Positions 33,701 through 41,230 of a DNA stretch of 64,000 bases are shown piece by piece. Both the position numbers and the translations under genes were made by a program. Each line of letters opens with the position of its first letter. The first letter of the stretch is position 1. This DNA is from UBA4427 sp046351135 (lineage in GTDB: Bacteria; Myxococcota_A; UBA9160; UBA4427), in NCBI GenBank assembly GCA_046351135.1, contig JAXLZA010000003.1, forward strand, positions 372,001 through 436,000, written 5' to 3'. Under the pieces are notes generated by a model. That model saw nothing but the letters and a program-made list of their open reading frames with translations. It was not told the DNA's origin and made no database searches.

Positions 33701-35853
33701 GAGATCTCGGAGAAGGCATAGGCGCCGACGCCCTTCGCGTAGGTCACGCCCGCCAGGCGGATCGGACCGCCGTCGCCGGCGGTCGCGCTGCCGACGTTGC
33801 GATCGCGCTCCGCCGGGCCGAGACCGTTGGTCGAGGTCGTCCACGGCAGGTCGGAGACGTAGACCGCGGTCGGATCCGGGACCGACTGCACGTCGCGCAC
33901 GACCTGGATGGTCTCGCCGATCGACGGCGTCCCGTCGGCGTCGAGGGCGAAGAGGAAATAGTTGCCGACGATCAGCGTGTTGGGGTTCGCGGGGAAGGTC
34001 AGCGTGAAGGTGCCGTCGCCGTTCGCGACGGCCGGGATCGGGAGGAAGCGCTGGTCGGTGTTGACGTGATGCGTGACGGCGGAGAGGCGGACGACGGAGA
34101 AGGCGGTCGTCGACGGGCTCGCGGTGACGACCATCGTCTCTCCGGCGCTGACCTGCGCCGGCTCCGGCACCGACAGCGTCGGTCGGACCGCCGGTGAGCC
34201 GTCGCTCTCGAAGAGGTAGGGCGGCGAGTAGATCTGTCCGTCGAGGTGGTTCGCCGGATGACCGCTCCAGCGCCCACCGCCGCCCATCGAGATCACCCGC
34301 GCGTCCTTCATCAGGAGCGCCGTCGAGTGGTAGTTGCGCGGGACGTCGATGTTGTCGGTCGTGCGCCAGCTGTTGGTCGAGGGCGAGTAGATCTCCGTGT
34401 GGAGGATCGAGCCCTCGTCGTCGAAGTAGCGGGCGACGGTGTTGCCGCCGATCACGAGCAGCTCGCCGTTCGCGAGCGTGACCGTGTTGAGCAGCGTCCG
34501 CGGATATCGCATGGGCGGCCCCGGCGTCACCGTCGGCGACGGCCCCGTCAGATCGACGCGGTAGACGAAGCTCGCCGACACCGGCGGGTCGAGCCGCAGA
34601 TCGGCACCGCCGAGGAGCATGACCTTGCCCTCGCCGTAGGTGACCGCGTTGCCGTAGGAGCGGGCGACGTTCCCGATCGGTTGTCCGAGGGAGACGGTCG
34701 GGCCGCCGCCCATCGGGTCGTAGCGGTGCCAGGTCGGCGTCGGGCCGCCCTGGAAGACGTCGCCCTGCGGCGTGACGGCGATGTGGGAGTTCCAGGCCAG
34801 GTCGATCGCGCCGGTCGGATTGCCCGAGACGTTGATGACGTTCTGCTCGTAGAGCTGATCGTCGGCGTCGGCGTTCGGGCGCGGCGACCAGGTGTTCGTC
34901 GCCGGGTTGTAGACCTCGGTCCGGCTGCCCGCGTCCTTCGCGAAGCTCGCGAAGATCGTGTTGTTGGGGAGCGTCGCCGCGAGCCCGTACCAGCGCAGGT
35001 CGATCAGATCGGCCAGCGGCGACCAGGTCTGCGTCGCCGGGTTGAACGAGGACACGCGGCGGTCGCTCGGATTGCCGCCGGCCGCGACGATCGTGCCGTT
35101 CTCGAGGGTCGCGACCCCGGCGCAGAACATGTCGTGGAAATTGTTGTCGACGGAGACGAAGGTCCCGGTCGCCGGATCGAAGACCGAGGCGTGGGAGAAC
35201 TCGTTGAACTCCGGGAACGCGTCGATCTCGGTCGAGGACCAGGTCAGGACCTTGCCATCGGGCAGCATCGCCGCCGAGATCGCGATCTCCGGCCACGGGA
35301 TCACCGGCCCCCACGACCCGATCACGGCCGGATTCGAGCTCATGAACACGAGTCGTCCGTCGGGCGGGAGCGGCTCGAAGACCGGGATGCCCGTCCGGTA
35401 GCCGACCTCGAGGGTCGCTCCGGCGGGCGTCGCGAAGTACTCGATCCGGATCGAGTGGTCGCCGGCTGCGAGCGCGACGCTGCCCTCGACCGTCGTCGGC
35501 GGATGCAGCCCGTCGTTGTCGACGACGACCGCACCGTCGATCAGCAGCTTCGAGCCCGCGTCCGAGCGCGTGTAGAACGTGTACGTCCCGGGCGTCGTCA
35601 CGTTGAGCGTGTTCGTGAAGACGAGGCCGTAGTCGCCTCCGACTCCACCGCCACCGGGACCGATCGTCGGCGTCGTCCCCGAAGAGATCGGCGTCAGCGG
35701 AACGAAGTCGGGAATCGAGGTCCAGGCACCCGCATACTTCGCCCAGCTGAACGTCGCCTGCGCAGGCGATGCGAAGGCGAGGAACACCACTGCGCATGCC
35801 AGAAGAGCGAGCGGAGACGCGAGAGCAGCAGGGATGGGGAGCCGGGACCGCAT
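30739..35853 (-). CDS. Exported copper-radical-oxidase / diheme cytochrome c peroxidase fusion
   Basis: A 1704-residue exported protein. Domains in order: signal peptide (1-33); PA14 (about 40-155); kelch propeller plus DUF1929 cap of galactose oxidase (190-655) with Cys244 (HDMFC), Tyr289, Tyr508-His509 (NYHS) and His595 (THHVNTDQR) matching the copper and Tyr-Cys cofactor residues; the stacking Trp290 is not conserved. Then NPCBM (660-805), discoidin-like (810-960), YVTN propeller (970-1320), MauG/CcpA-type diheme domain with haem sites Cys1354-His1358 (CASCH) and Cys1483-His1487 (CLGCH), and calcium-type DxDGDG repeats (1581-1655). The end is VPVAGP, a hydrophobic helix, then RGRRR, resembling a sorting signal. 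Alcohol/aldehyde oxidation yielding peroxide, with peroxide used by the haem domain, is inferred. Start chosen for the signal peptide. Confidence 0.8.
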   Translation of the reverse strand: MRSRLPIPAALASPLALLACAVVFLAFASPAQATFSWAKYAGAWTSIPDFVPLTPISSGTTPTIGPGGGGVGGDYGLVFTNTLNVTTPGTYTFYTRSDAGSKLLIDGAVVVDNDGLHPPTTVEGSVALAAGDHSIRIEYFATPAGATLEVGYRTGIPVFEPLPPDGRLVFMSSNPAVIGSWGPVIPWPEIAISAAMLPDGKVLTWSSTEIDAFPEFNEFSHASVFDPATGTFVSVDNNFHDMFCAGVATLENGTIVAAGGNPSDRRVSSFNPATQTWSPLADLIDLRWYGLAATLPNNTIFASFAKDAGSRTEVYNPATNTWSPRPNADADDQLYEQNVINVSGNPTGAIDLAWNSHIAVTPQGDVFQGGPTPTWHRYDPMGGGPTVSLGQPIGNVARSYGNAVTYGEGKVMLLGGADLRLDPPVSASFVYRVDLTGPSPTVTPGPPMRYPRTLLNTVTLANGELLVIGGNTVARYFDDEGSILHTEIYSPSTNSWRTTDNIDVPRNYHSTALLMKDARVISMGGGGRWSGHPANHLDGQIYSPPYLFESDGSPAVRPTLSVPEPAQVSAGETMVVTASPSTTAFSVVRLSAVTHHVNTDQRFLPIPAVANGDGTFTLTFPANPNTLIVGNYFLFALDADGTPSIGETIQVVRDVQSVPDPTAVYVSDLPWTTSTNGLGPAERDRNVGSATAGDGGPIRLAGVTYAKGVGAYAFSEISVALAGKYDRFRAHIGLDDVQDGLCGEVQFEIALDGTVAYTSGPFVATTATEAIDLDVSTANALTLRLFTLGDACGDRGDWADARLVPKAAPGYRYYRFRPTKLRDGATASGIQLAELALFKQGTRHHALFVTNPGGNNPAGQGPTRADDADPNTAWHDFNRGDLVYDMGGNVEIDAYTITTASDAPERDPVRWVLEASNDGVGWTALDDRSTADYPTPTARGATTPDLPALSPSAITPLPFAPRHSTTLLVEKSSGADRIWNVNPDNDSVTVSSAAGAVLAEIPVGDAPWSIAREPGQARIYVVNKAGASISVIDAVTLTVTRTIPLPRASEPHGLVFSADGSTYYVVLEALARVEKRLAATDALLGSLTLSGRPRHLSIANDDARLLVSNFVTPPIPGESTLSVDVASGAAQVFSIDPATMTLAQTIPLTHDGRAQSESQGPGMPNYLGPAVVDFAGQRAYVPSKKDNIRAGALRGVAGLGFDSAVRANTSRILLATGTEDPSLRIDHDNSSLATGAALSGDDRYLFVTLETSRQLAVYDLQDGYPLMRLPTGRAPQSVALSSDGRTAYVHDFMDRQISRFDLTQMLETNLPSANPLPPIHTVSVEALPPTILLGKQLFYDASDDRLALDDYLSCASCHNDGDGDGRVWDLGGFGEGLRNTIDLRGKGTGHGRPHWTGNFDEIQDFEGQIRALNLGSGLLSPADFAATSAPLGPPKAGLSADLDALAAYVNSLTTAPASPFRPSLGTLGTDATQGRLEFAQLGCLGCHSVPNLTDSPTTLRHDVGTIKPSSGQRLGGPLDGFDTPGLIGAWSNPPFLHDGSAPTLEAAITAHSAFANLSSTTLARLAAFLREAESADLAGLVDTDGDGVVDLADPAPTDGCIPTHFVAVCAADTDGDGVSDFQEGATADADGDGLFDYQESSTTDTDHDGVPDQSDPSNGDACVPNPQACAPPPAVPVAGPAARVVLLGLLLATGLGVRGRRRGD

Positions 35854-35912
35854 GATTTTCCGCTGCCGTATCGGCACGTCGCGCCGCTCGGCCAAGCCTT
35901 GTCGAAACGTCG

Positions 35913-35959
35913 ATTCTATCGCTCCGTAGGTCCCCAGTCCCTCGAATTCGGGGACTGGG
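35913..35959 (-). promoter_or_regulatory. Candidate promoter and operator of the oxidase-peroxidase gene
   Basis: On the minus strand TAGAAT (35913-35918) lies about 60 bases before the ATG. A perfect 9-bp inverted repeat, CCCAGTCCC with GGGACTGGG (35933-35941, 35951-35959), has the palindrome CGAATTCG in its loop and covers the -35 position, as a repressor or activator site would. Confidence 0.45.
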
Positions 35960-36117
35960 ACTTCACGCCACGACCTCCGATCGGAGTTGCCGGTTTCGGG
36001 CTCACCGATTGCCGGAGGACCGGCCTGCCCGGCGGGGAGACGCCGCCGGGAGCGGCGATCGCTGCCCGCCCCCTAGACTGCGCGGACGCGGGGGCCGCGT
36101 GGGGAGGACACGAGAGA

Positions 36118-37044
36118 ATGGAGCGATTGCGGGTCGCCGCCGTCCAGGCGGCACCGGTCTGGATGGATCGCGAGGCCACCCTCGCGAAGGTGTGTCGCCG
36201 GATCGCCGAGGCGGCGCGTGGGGGCGCCCGGGTCGTCGCGTTCTCCGAGACCTTCGTCCCGGGCTATCCGTGGTGGACGAGCTCGGATCGCCTCGACCTC
36301 GCGAACCTCGACGTCGTCACGGCCCGACAGGCCATCTACCTGCGAAACGGCGTCGATGTCGCCCGCGGCGACCTCGCCCCCGTCGTCGAGGCGGCGCGCG
36401 CCGCGGGGTGCTTCGTCGCGCTGGGAATCGCGGAGCGCTCCGCGACCGGGGGCTCGCTCTACTGCTCGCTCGTCCTGATCGATCCCGAGCGCGGCATCGT
36501 CGGCGTCCACCGCAAGCTGAAGCCGACCTACACCGAGCGCGTCGCGTGGGCCGACGGCGACGCCCACGGTCTGCGCGTCCATGAATGGGCCGGCTGGCGG
36601 ATCGGCGGCCTCAATTGCTGGGAGAACTGGCTGCCGCTGCCGAAATACGCGCTCTACGCCCAGGGCGAGCAGCTCCACGTCGCGACCTGGCCCGGCGGCC
36701 GTGGGATCACGACCGACGCCTCGCGACTCGTCGCGATCGAGGGCGGCGTCTTCGTCGTCTCGGTGAGCGGCCTCTTCGACGCGAGCCTCGTCCCGGACGA
36801 CTTTCCCGGCGCCCGGGCGCTGCGCGAGTCGCTCGACGGGATCGCCCTCGGCGACGGCGGGACGCTGATCGTCGACCCGAATGGCGTCGTCCTCGCCGAA
36901 GCCGCTCCGAAGACCGAGGAGATCGTCTATGCCGACCTCGATCTCGGCGTCGCCCTCGCCGCGCGCACGCTGCGCGACCAGGGCGGCCACTACCATCGCC
37001 CGGATCTCCTCGAGCTCCGGATCGACGGGCGTCGCCTCGGCTAG
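36118..37044 (+). CDS. Nitrilase (C-N hydrolase family)
   Basis: A 308-residue nitrilase-superfamily enzyme of branch 1 type, converting a nitrile to acid and ammonia. The catalytic triad is Glu44 (FSETFVPGYPWW), Lys133 (HRKLKPTYTER) and Cys167 (GGLNCWENW); the FVPGYPWW and CWEN contexts are those of true nitrilases rather than amidases. It is slightly shorter than most (330-360), ending soon after the last core strand. GGGGAGG lies upstream of the ATG, and a TAGACT box at 36072 may be the -10. It diverges from the oxidase-peroxidase gene across 264 bp. Confidence 0.87.
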   Translation: MERLRVAAVQAAPVWMDREATLAKVCRRIAEAARGGARVVAFSETFVPGYPWWTSSDRLDLANLDVVTARQAIYLRNGVDVARGDLAPVVEAARAAGCFVALGIAERSATGGSLYCSLVLIDPERGIVGVHRKLKPTYTERVAWADGDAHGLRVHEWAGWRIGGLNCWENWLPLPKYALYAQGEQLHVATWPGGRGITTDASRLVAIEGGVFVVSVSGLFDASLVPDDFPGARALRESLDGIALGDGGTLIVDPNGVVLAEAAPKTEEIVYADLDLGVALAARTLRDQGGHYHRPDLLELRIDGRRLG

Positions 37045-37116
37045 TCGGCCGCCCGCGCGGAGTCGGGATCGAACAGGGCTGGCCGGGAGCGAACGGGATC
37101 GCCCGGAATCGCCGCC

Positions 37117-38214
37117 TCAGCCGACGAGCGAGCGGAGCGCCCCGACCGTGTCGAGGTCGTCGAGGGCGGCCATGGCGCGGCCGCGGAAGTTCGTCGTGAA
37201 CATGCGGCGCGCCTCGGTGTCGTAGGGCGGGACGAGGGAGAGGAAGGACGCGATCACGGTGTAGGCCGCCTCGATGCGGTGGGCGAGCCAGAAGTCGTCG
37301 AACGCGATCGGCTGGCCGCCGAGGCGGCGGCGGGCGTCGAGGTAGTGCTCGATCAGGGCGCGCTCGTCGCGGCGGCGGTCGTCGGATTCGAGGCCCATCG
37401 TCAGGAAGAAGCCGACGTCGCGCACCGGCGTCCCGATCTTCGTCATGCCCCAGTCGAGGAAGCCGACGCGATCGCCGTCGAGGAAGAGGTTGCCGATGTG
37501 GGTGTCGCCGTGGATCAGGGTCTTCGGGCCGACCCCGGCCTCCCAGGCCGCGTCGATCTTCTCGGGGTGGTCGAGGTAGAGACGAGCGACCTCGAGATAG
37601 GCGTCGGACAGGACGTCTCCTCGATGATCGACGACGTGCCGCAGGGTCCGGAGCACGAACTCGGGCACCGGCCCCCGCCGCGACGTCGCCCAGGACGAGA
37701 CCGCCGCGAGCCGCGCGGGATCCTCGCAGCGGACGTGGAGCTCCGCGAGCTCTTCGATCGCGGGCCCGGCGAGGCGCCCCGGGATCGCCCACGAGCCGTC
37801 CGAGATCGCGCAGCCCTTCGCCGCGAGATCCTCGAGCAGCATCACGAAGCCGCCGTCCTCGGCGAGCGCGGCATGCGGACACGTCGGCACCCGCATCGAG
37901 AGCCCCGGCGCGACCTCCCGATAGAAGTGGACCTCGCGCGCGCCCATTCCCGCGGCGCCGATCCGCGCGCGGTGCTCGGGATCCCGGGGCGGGAGCTTGC
38001 AGAAGAGCGTCTCCGGCGCGCCCGCGCGGACGTCGTAGGCGAGACCGAGGCGCAGGTGGTGGTTCGTGCGCTCGGTCGCGTCGAGGACCTCGACGGACGC
38101 GACGCGCACGCCGGGATGGCTCGCGGCGAGGGCGTGCGACATCCAGGCGGGCGTCAGGCCCGAAGCATCGCTCGGGAGCGGCTGGCTCAACTCCTGGTCA
38201 CTCCGTCCGGTCAC
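37117..38214 (-). CDS. Phosphotransferase family (APH/choline-kinase-like) protein
   Basis: A 365-residue kinase-like protein. The Brenner motif HGDTHIGNLF and the metal-binding FLDWG are intact, and LLEDLAAKG matches the hinge of the aminoglycoside-phosphotransferase fold. In lipid-degrading bacteria such genes often sit with acyl-CoA genes and phosphorylate hydroxyacyl-type substrates; here the neighbour is a nitronate monooxygenase, 25 bp upstream. The GTG start has its G-rich stretch too close for a normal ribosome-binding site, so a start a little downstream (ATG at residue 25) is possible, though that would trim a conserved-looking helix. Confidence 0.75.
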   Translation of the reverse strand: MTGRSDQELSQPLPSDASGLTPAWMSHALAASHPGVRVASVEVLDATERTNHHLRLGLAYDVRAGAPETLFCKLPPRDPEHRARIGAAGMGAREVHFYREVAPGLSMRVPTCPHAALAEDGGFVMLLEDLAAKGCAISDGSWAIPGRLAGPAIEELAELHVRCEDPARLAAVSSWATSRRGPVPEFVLRTLRHVVDHRGDVLSDAYLEVARLYLDHPEKIDAAWEAGVGPKTLIHGDTHIGNLFLDGDRVGFLDWGMTKIGTPVRDVGFFLTMGLESDDRRRDERALIEHYLDARRRLGGQPIAFDDFWLAHRIEAAYTVIASFLSLVPPYDTEARRMFTTNFRGRAMAALDDLDTVGALRSLVG

Positions 38215-38239
38215 TCCCCTGTCGATCGCCGCGCTCGGC

Positions 38240-39370
38240 TCAGCGGGGCTGGAGGGACTGCAGCCGCTCCGTCGCCTCGACGTAGCCCTCGACGATCTCG
38301 TAGATCACGTCGCGCACCGCCTTCCGCTCCGAGAGCATGCCCACAACCTGCCCGACCGGATTGAACGCGACCTTCTGGGTCTGCGCGACCCCCGCATAGC
38401 GACTCGTGCGCGAGATCGCGTCGGCGGTCACCATGCCCTGCAGCGGCATGCCGAGGGGCTTCGGGTTCTCGGGCTTCTCCCACGCCTCCGTCCAGTCGTT
38501 GCGGAGCATGCGGCAGGGCTTGCCCGTGTACGAGCGCGAGCGGACCGCGTCCTCGCTGGTCGCGGAGAGATAGGACTGGATCTGCGCGGGCTCGGACTCC
38601 GCCTCCTCGACCGTCAGCCAGAGCGAGCCGGTCCAGACGCCCTGGGCACCGAGCGCGAGGGCCGCAGCGACCTGGGCACCGGTCGCGATGCCCCCCGCCG
38701 CGAGCACCGGCGTCGGCGCGACGGCCGCCACGACCTGCGGCCAGAGAACGACGCTTCCGATGTCGCCCGTATGGCCGCCGCCCTCGGTCCCCTGGGCGAT
38801 GATGATGTCGACGCCGGCCTCCTTGTGGCGCTTCGCCTGATGGAGCCGGCCGCAGAGCGCGGCGACGAGGCGGCCGCTCTTGTGGACCCGATCGATCACG
38901 TCCGCGGGCGGCGTCCCGAGGGCGTTCGCGATCAGGCTGACCTTCGGATGCGCGAGGGCGACGTCGAGCAGCGGATTCGCGGTCGTCGCCGTCCAGCCGA
39001 GCAGCTCGCGCGCGTGCTGGTCCGCCGGCAGCTCGGGCACGCCGTGGTCGGCGAGGAGCTTCGACGCGAAGGCGCGGTGCTGCGCGGGGATCAGCTTGCG
39101 GAGCTGCTCCTCGAGGGCCTTGGGGTCGAGGTCCGAGCCCTTGCCCTCGTACTTCTCGGGGATCACGAGGTCGACGCCGTAGCGCGCGCCGTCGACGAGA
39201 TGCTCGTCGATCCAGCGGCACTCGAGCTCGAGCTGCTCCGGGGAGAAGCCGACGGCGCCGAGCACGCCGAAGCCGCCTGCATTCGAGACGGCGACGACGA
39301 CGTCGCGGCAGTGGGTGAACGCGAAGATCGGGAACTCGATGTCGAGGACGTCGCAGAGCGGAGTGTGCAT
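38240..39370 (-). CDS. Nitronate monooxygenase family protein
   Basis: A 376-residue FMN TIM-barrel enzyme of the nitronate monooxygenase / 2-nitropropane dioxygenase family, which oxidises alkyl nitronates; relatives include enoyl reductases. Supporting motifs: FPIFAF at the N-terminus, SNAGGFGVLGA, AQGTEGGGHTGDIGS (FMN phosphate and active-site His), and LAAGGIATGAQVAAALALGAQGVWTGS. GGAGACC precedes the ATG. It lies between the tetR gene (36 bp upstream) and a phosphotransferase gene, probably one operon. Confidence 0.85.
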   Translation of the reverse strand: MHTPLCDVLDIEFPIFAFTHCRDVVVAVSNAGGFGVLGAVGFSPEQLELECRWIDEHLVDGARYGVDLVIPEKYEGKGSDLDPKALEEQLRKLIPAQHRAFASKLLADHGVPELPADQHARELLGWTATTANPLLDVALAHPKVSLIANALGTPPADVIDRVHKSGRLVAALCGRLHQAKRHKEAGVDIIIAQGTEGGGHTGDIGSVVLWPQVVAAVAPTPVLAAGGIATGAQVAAALALGAQGVWTGSLWLTVEEAESEPAQIQSYLSATSEDAVRSRSYTGKPCRMLRNDWTEAWEKPENPKPLGMPLQGMVTADAISRTSRYAGVAQTQKVAFNPVGQVVGMLSERKAVRDVIYEIVEGYVEATERLQSLQPR

Positions 39371-39406
39371 GGGGGGTCTCCTCTGGCCGGGCGAGCCGGC
39401 CCTGGT

Positions 39407-40228
39407 TCAACGGGCGGGATGCTTTCGGCGGATCGGGCGTGGCGCCGACGACGACTTCGCCGGGCGCAGCGCATCGGAACGATCGGACGCGCTCGGAGCC
39501 GGGCGCGGCGCCGGGCGGGAGCGGCCGGGAGCCGCCGCGAGGACGTCGCCGCCGACGAGCTCGCGGACCGCCTCGAGCGCCGCCGTCAGGTCCTTCGCGG
39601 GCGAGCGCTTCGCCCCGTCTTCGAGCCAGCGATCGTTGGCCATGCGCACCGCCGAGACGATCGTCGCCGCGAGCAGTCGCGCGTGCAGCGCCCGCCGCGG
39701 GCCCGCGGCGAGGCGCGGCTCGATCACGCGGGCGAGGAACGACTCCCAGGCGACCTGCTGACCGAGAGAACGGACCTTGACCTGCGCCGAGACGGCCCGG
39801 ATGCCGGCCTCGAGCTGCATCAGCTCGCGCTGCTCGCGCCAGTCGGAGTAGGTCTCGAGAAAGGCGTTCGAGAGCGCCGTCAGCGCGTCTTCGTCCGCGG
39901 GCCGGCGCTCCATCGCCGCGACGACGGCCTCGAGGCGACCGCGATGCACGCCCGCGACGAAGGCGGCCTCCTTCGAATCGAAATAGCGGAAGAAGGTCGA
40001 GCGCCCGACCTCGGCGGCGGCGCAGACGTCCTCGACCCGCACCGCGTCGAAGCCCCGCTCGACGACGAGCTCGACCGTCGTCGACGCGATCGACTCCCAG
40101 GTCCTGCGCTTCTTGCGATCGCGCAGCGACACCGCCTCGGCGCCGTCCGCTCCGCGCCCGGCCGCCGCGACGCGCAGCCTCGAGGCCGCCGCGCTCGAGC
40201 CGATCGCACGCTTCGCCGACCGCTCCAT
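39407..40228 (-). CDS. TetR/AcrR family transcriptional regulator
   Basis: A 273-residue TetR-type repressor. The DNA-binding helix-turn-helix lies at about residues 65-86 (VEDVCAAAEVGRSTFFRYFDSK). About 35 residues of Ala/Arg-rich sequence precede it, and the last 45 residues are a Pro/Arg/Ser-rich tail, both unusual additions. GAGGG is placed correctly for the chosen ATG; a longer frame starting inside the upstream inverted repeat is less likely. As first gene of a tetR-nitronate monooxygenase-phosphotransferase unit it probably controls its own operon through the inverted repeat at 40288-40335. Confidence 0.82.
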   Translation of the reverse strand: MERSAKRAIGSSAAASRLRVAAAGRGADGAEAVSLRDRKKRRTWESIASTTVELVVERGFDAVRVEDVCAAAEVGRSTFFRYFDSKEAAFVAGVHRGRLEAVVAAMERRPADEDALTALSNAFLETYSDWREQRELMQLEAGIRAVSAQVKVRSLGQQVAWESFLARVIEPRLAAGPRRALHARLLAATIVSAVRMANDRWLEDGAKRSPAKDLTAALEAVRELVGGDVLAAAPGRSRPAPRPAPSASDRSDALRPAKSSSAPRPIRRKHPAR

Positions 40229-40287
40229 GCAGGCCCTCGCACCGCCGCCGGGCGCGACGCGCGCCCCGGCCCCGCTCGCGCGGGAAG

Positions 40288-40335
40288 CCTCAAAATGGCA
40301 CAACGTCCCACTTGAAGCAAGATGCCATTTCGAGG
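40288..40335. promoter_or_regulatory. Long imperfect inverted repeat upstream of tetR (probable operator)
   Basis: Arms CCTCAAAATGGCA (40288-40300) and TGCCATTTCGAGG (40323-40335) match at 12 of 13 positions around a 22-base AT-richer centre, 60 bp ahead of the tetR start. The symmetry suits a TetR-family repressor or a pair of sites. Confidence 0.55.
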
Positions 40336-40420
40336 GCGGGCGCGGCGCGGGCTCGGCGATCGGCGCGCGGGGCGGCCGCGGACCGGGCGACGCGTGCCGT
40401 GCAGCGGGGCGGCCGTGGAC

Positions 40421-41062
40421 CTACTGGAGCAGCGAGGTCATCTGGCCGGGATCGAAGCCGTGGATCGAGGTCCCGTCGATCTCGACGAGGGGCACCGCAC
40501 CGCTCCCGGTCTTCGCGTGGAGCTCCTCGGCCCAGCGCGGATCGGCCTCGACGTCCTTGTTGACGTAGTCGACGCCGCGCTCGTCGAGGAAGGCCATCGT
40601 CTTGCGGCACCAGCCGCACCACGGTGCGGTGTAGATCGTGACCTCGTGGGCCGGCGTCGCGGCGGCGACGCGGGCGACGGACCGGGTGGCACCGGCGCTC
40701 GCGGCCGACGCGGCGGCCGACCGCGCGGCCTTCGGAGCCTCGAGCTCGATCTGGCCGGCCCGGCCCCGCCAGTCGACGGGGACCTCGTCGAGGGAGTCCG
40801 CGAAGTGGACTCCGCCGCGCTCGTCGACCCACTGGTACACGATCCTCTTCGCGGGAGACGCCGCGGCCCCTCCCCGCTCGCCACTCTCCGGCGCGCTCGC
40901 CGGCTCGCTCGCGACCGCGTCGGTCGCGCCGGCGCCGGCCGAACCGATCTCCCCGGTCGCAGGTCCAGAGGCGTCGGATGCGAGCCCCGAGCCGCCGCGC
41001 CCCAGATATCCGGTCGCGAAGGCCAGGGCCAGGACGACGATCGCGATCGCGATGCCACGCAT
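40421..41062 (-). CDS. Membrane-anchored DUF4124-glutaredoxin protein
   Basis: A 213-residue envelope protein. Residues 1-20 are a hydrophobic anchor, followed by a Gly/Ala/Ser-rich linker, a DUF4124-like segment (IVYQWVDERGGVHFAD, about 74-89), a second Ala-rich linker and a glutaredoxin domain (138-213). The redox motif is CGWC (Cys149, Cys152), and GAVPLVEIDG supplies the cis-Pro. This arrangement suggests a tethered periplasmic thiol-disulfide protein, for example for haem-site or disulfide maintenance in exported proteins such as the diheme proteins nearby, which is inference. GGGGAG precedes the ATG. Confidence 0.78.
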   Translation of the reverse strand: MRGIAIAIVVLALAFATGYLGRGGSGLASDASGPATGEIGSAGAGATDAVASEPASAPESGERGGAAASPAKRIVYQWVDERGGVHFADSLDEVPVDWRGRAGQIELEAPKAARSAAASAASAGATRSVARVAAATPAHEVTIYTAPWCGWCRKTMAFLDERGVDYVNKDVEADPRWAEELHAKTGSGAVPLVEIDGTSIHGFDPGQMTSLLQ

Positions 41063-41230
41063 GCTCGACTCCCCGGATGCGGGGCCGGGGCGACGAGGAC
41101 GGCGCCGGACCGCGCGAAGACGGAAGGATCCGAGGCCCGGATCGGCAGGGCGGGCGGCGGGACTTGAGCAGCCCGGGGGGGGATGGGGCGCGCGCCGGGG
41201 GCGGCCCGGCGATCAGCTCGCGGCGGGCCT

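Noticed and set aside
34246..36117. Upstream extension of the nitrilase frame into the oxidase-peroxidase gene
   Set aside because: Arg/Asp-rich shadow of the minus-strand gene; the nitrilase fold starts at 36118 right after a good ribosome-binding site.
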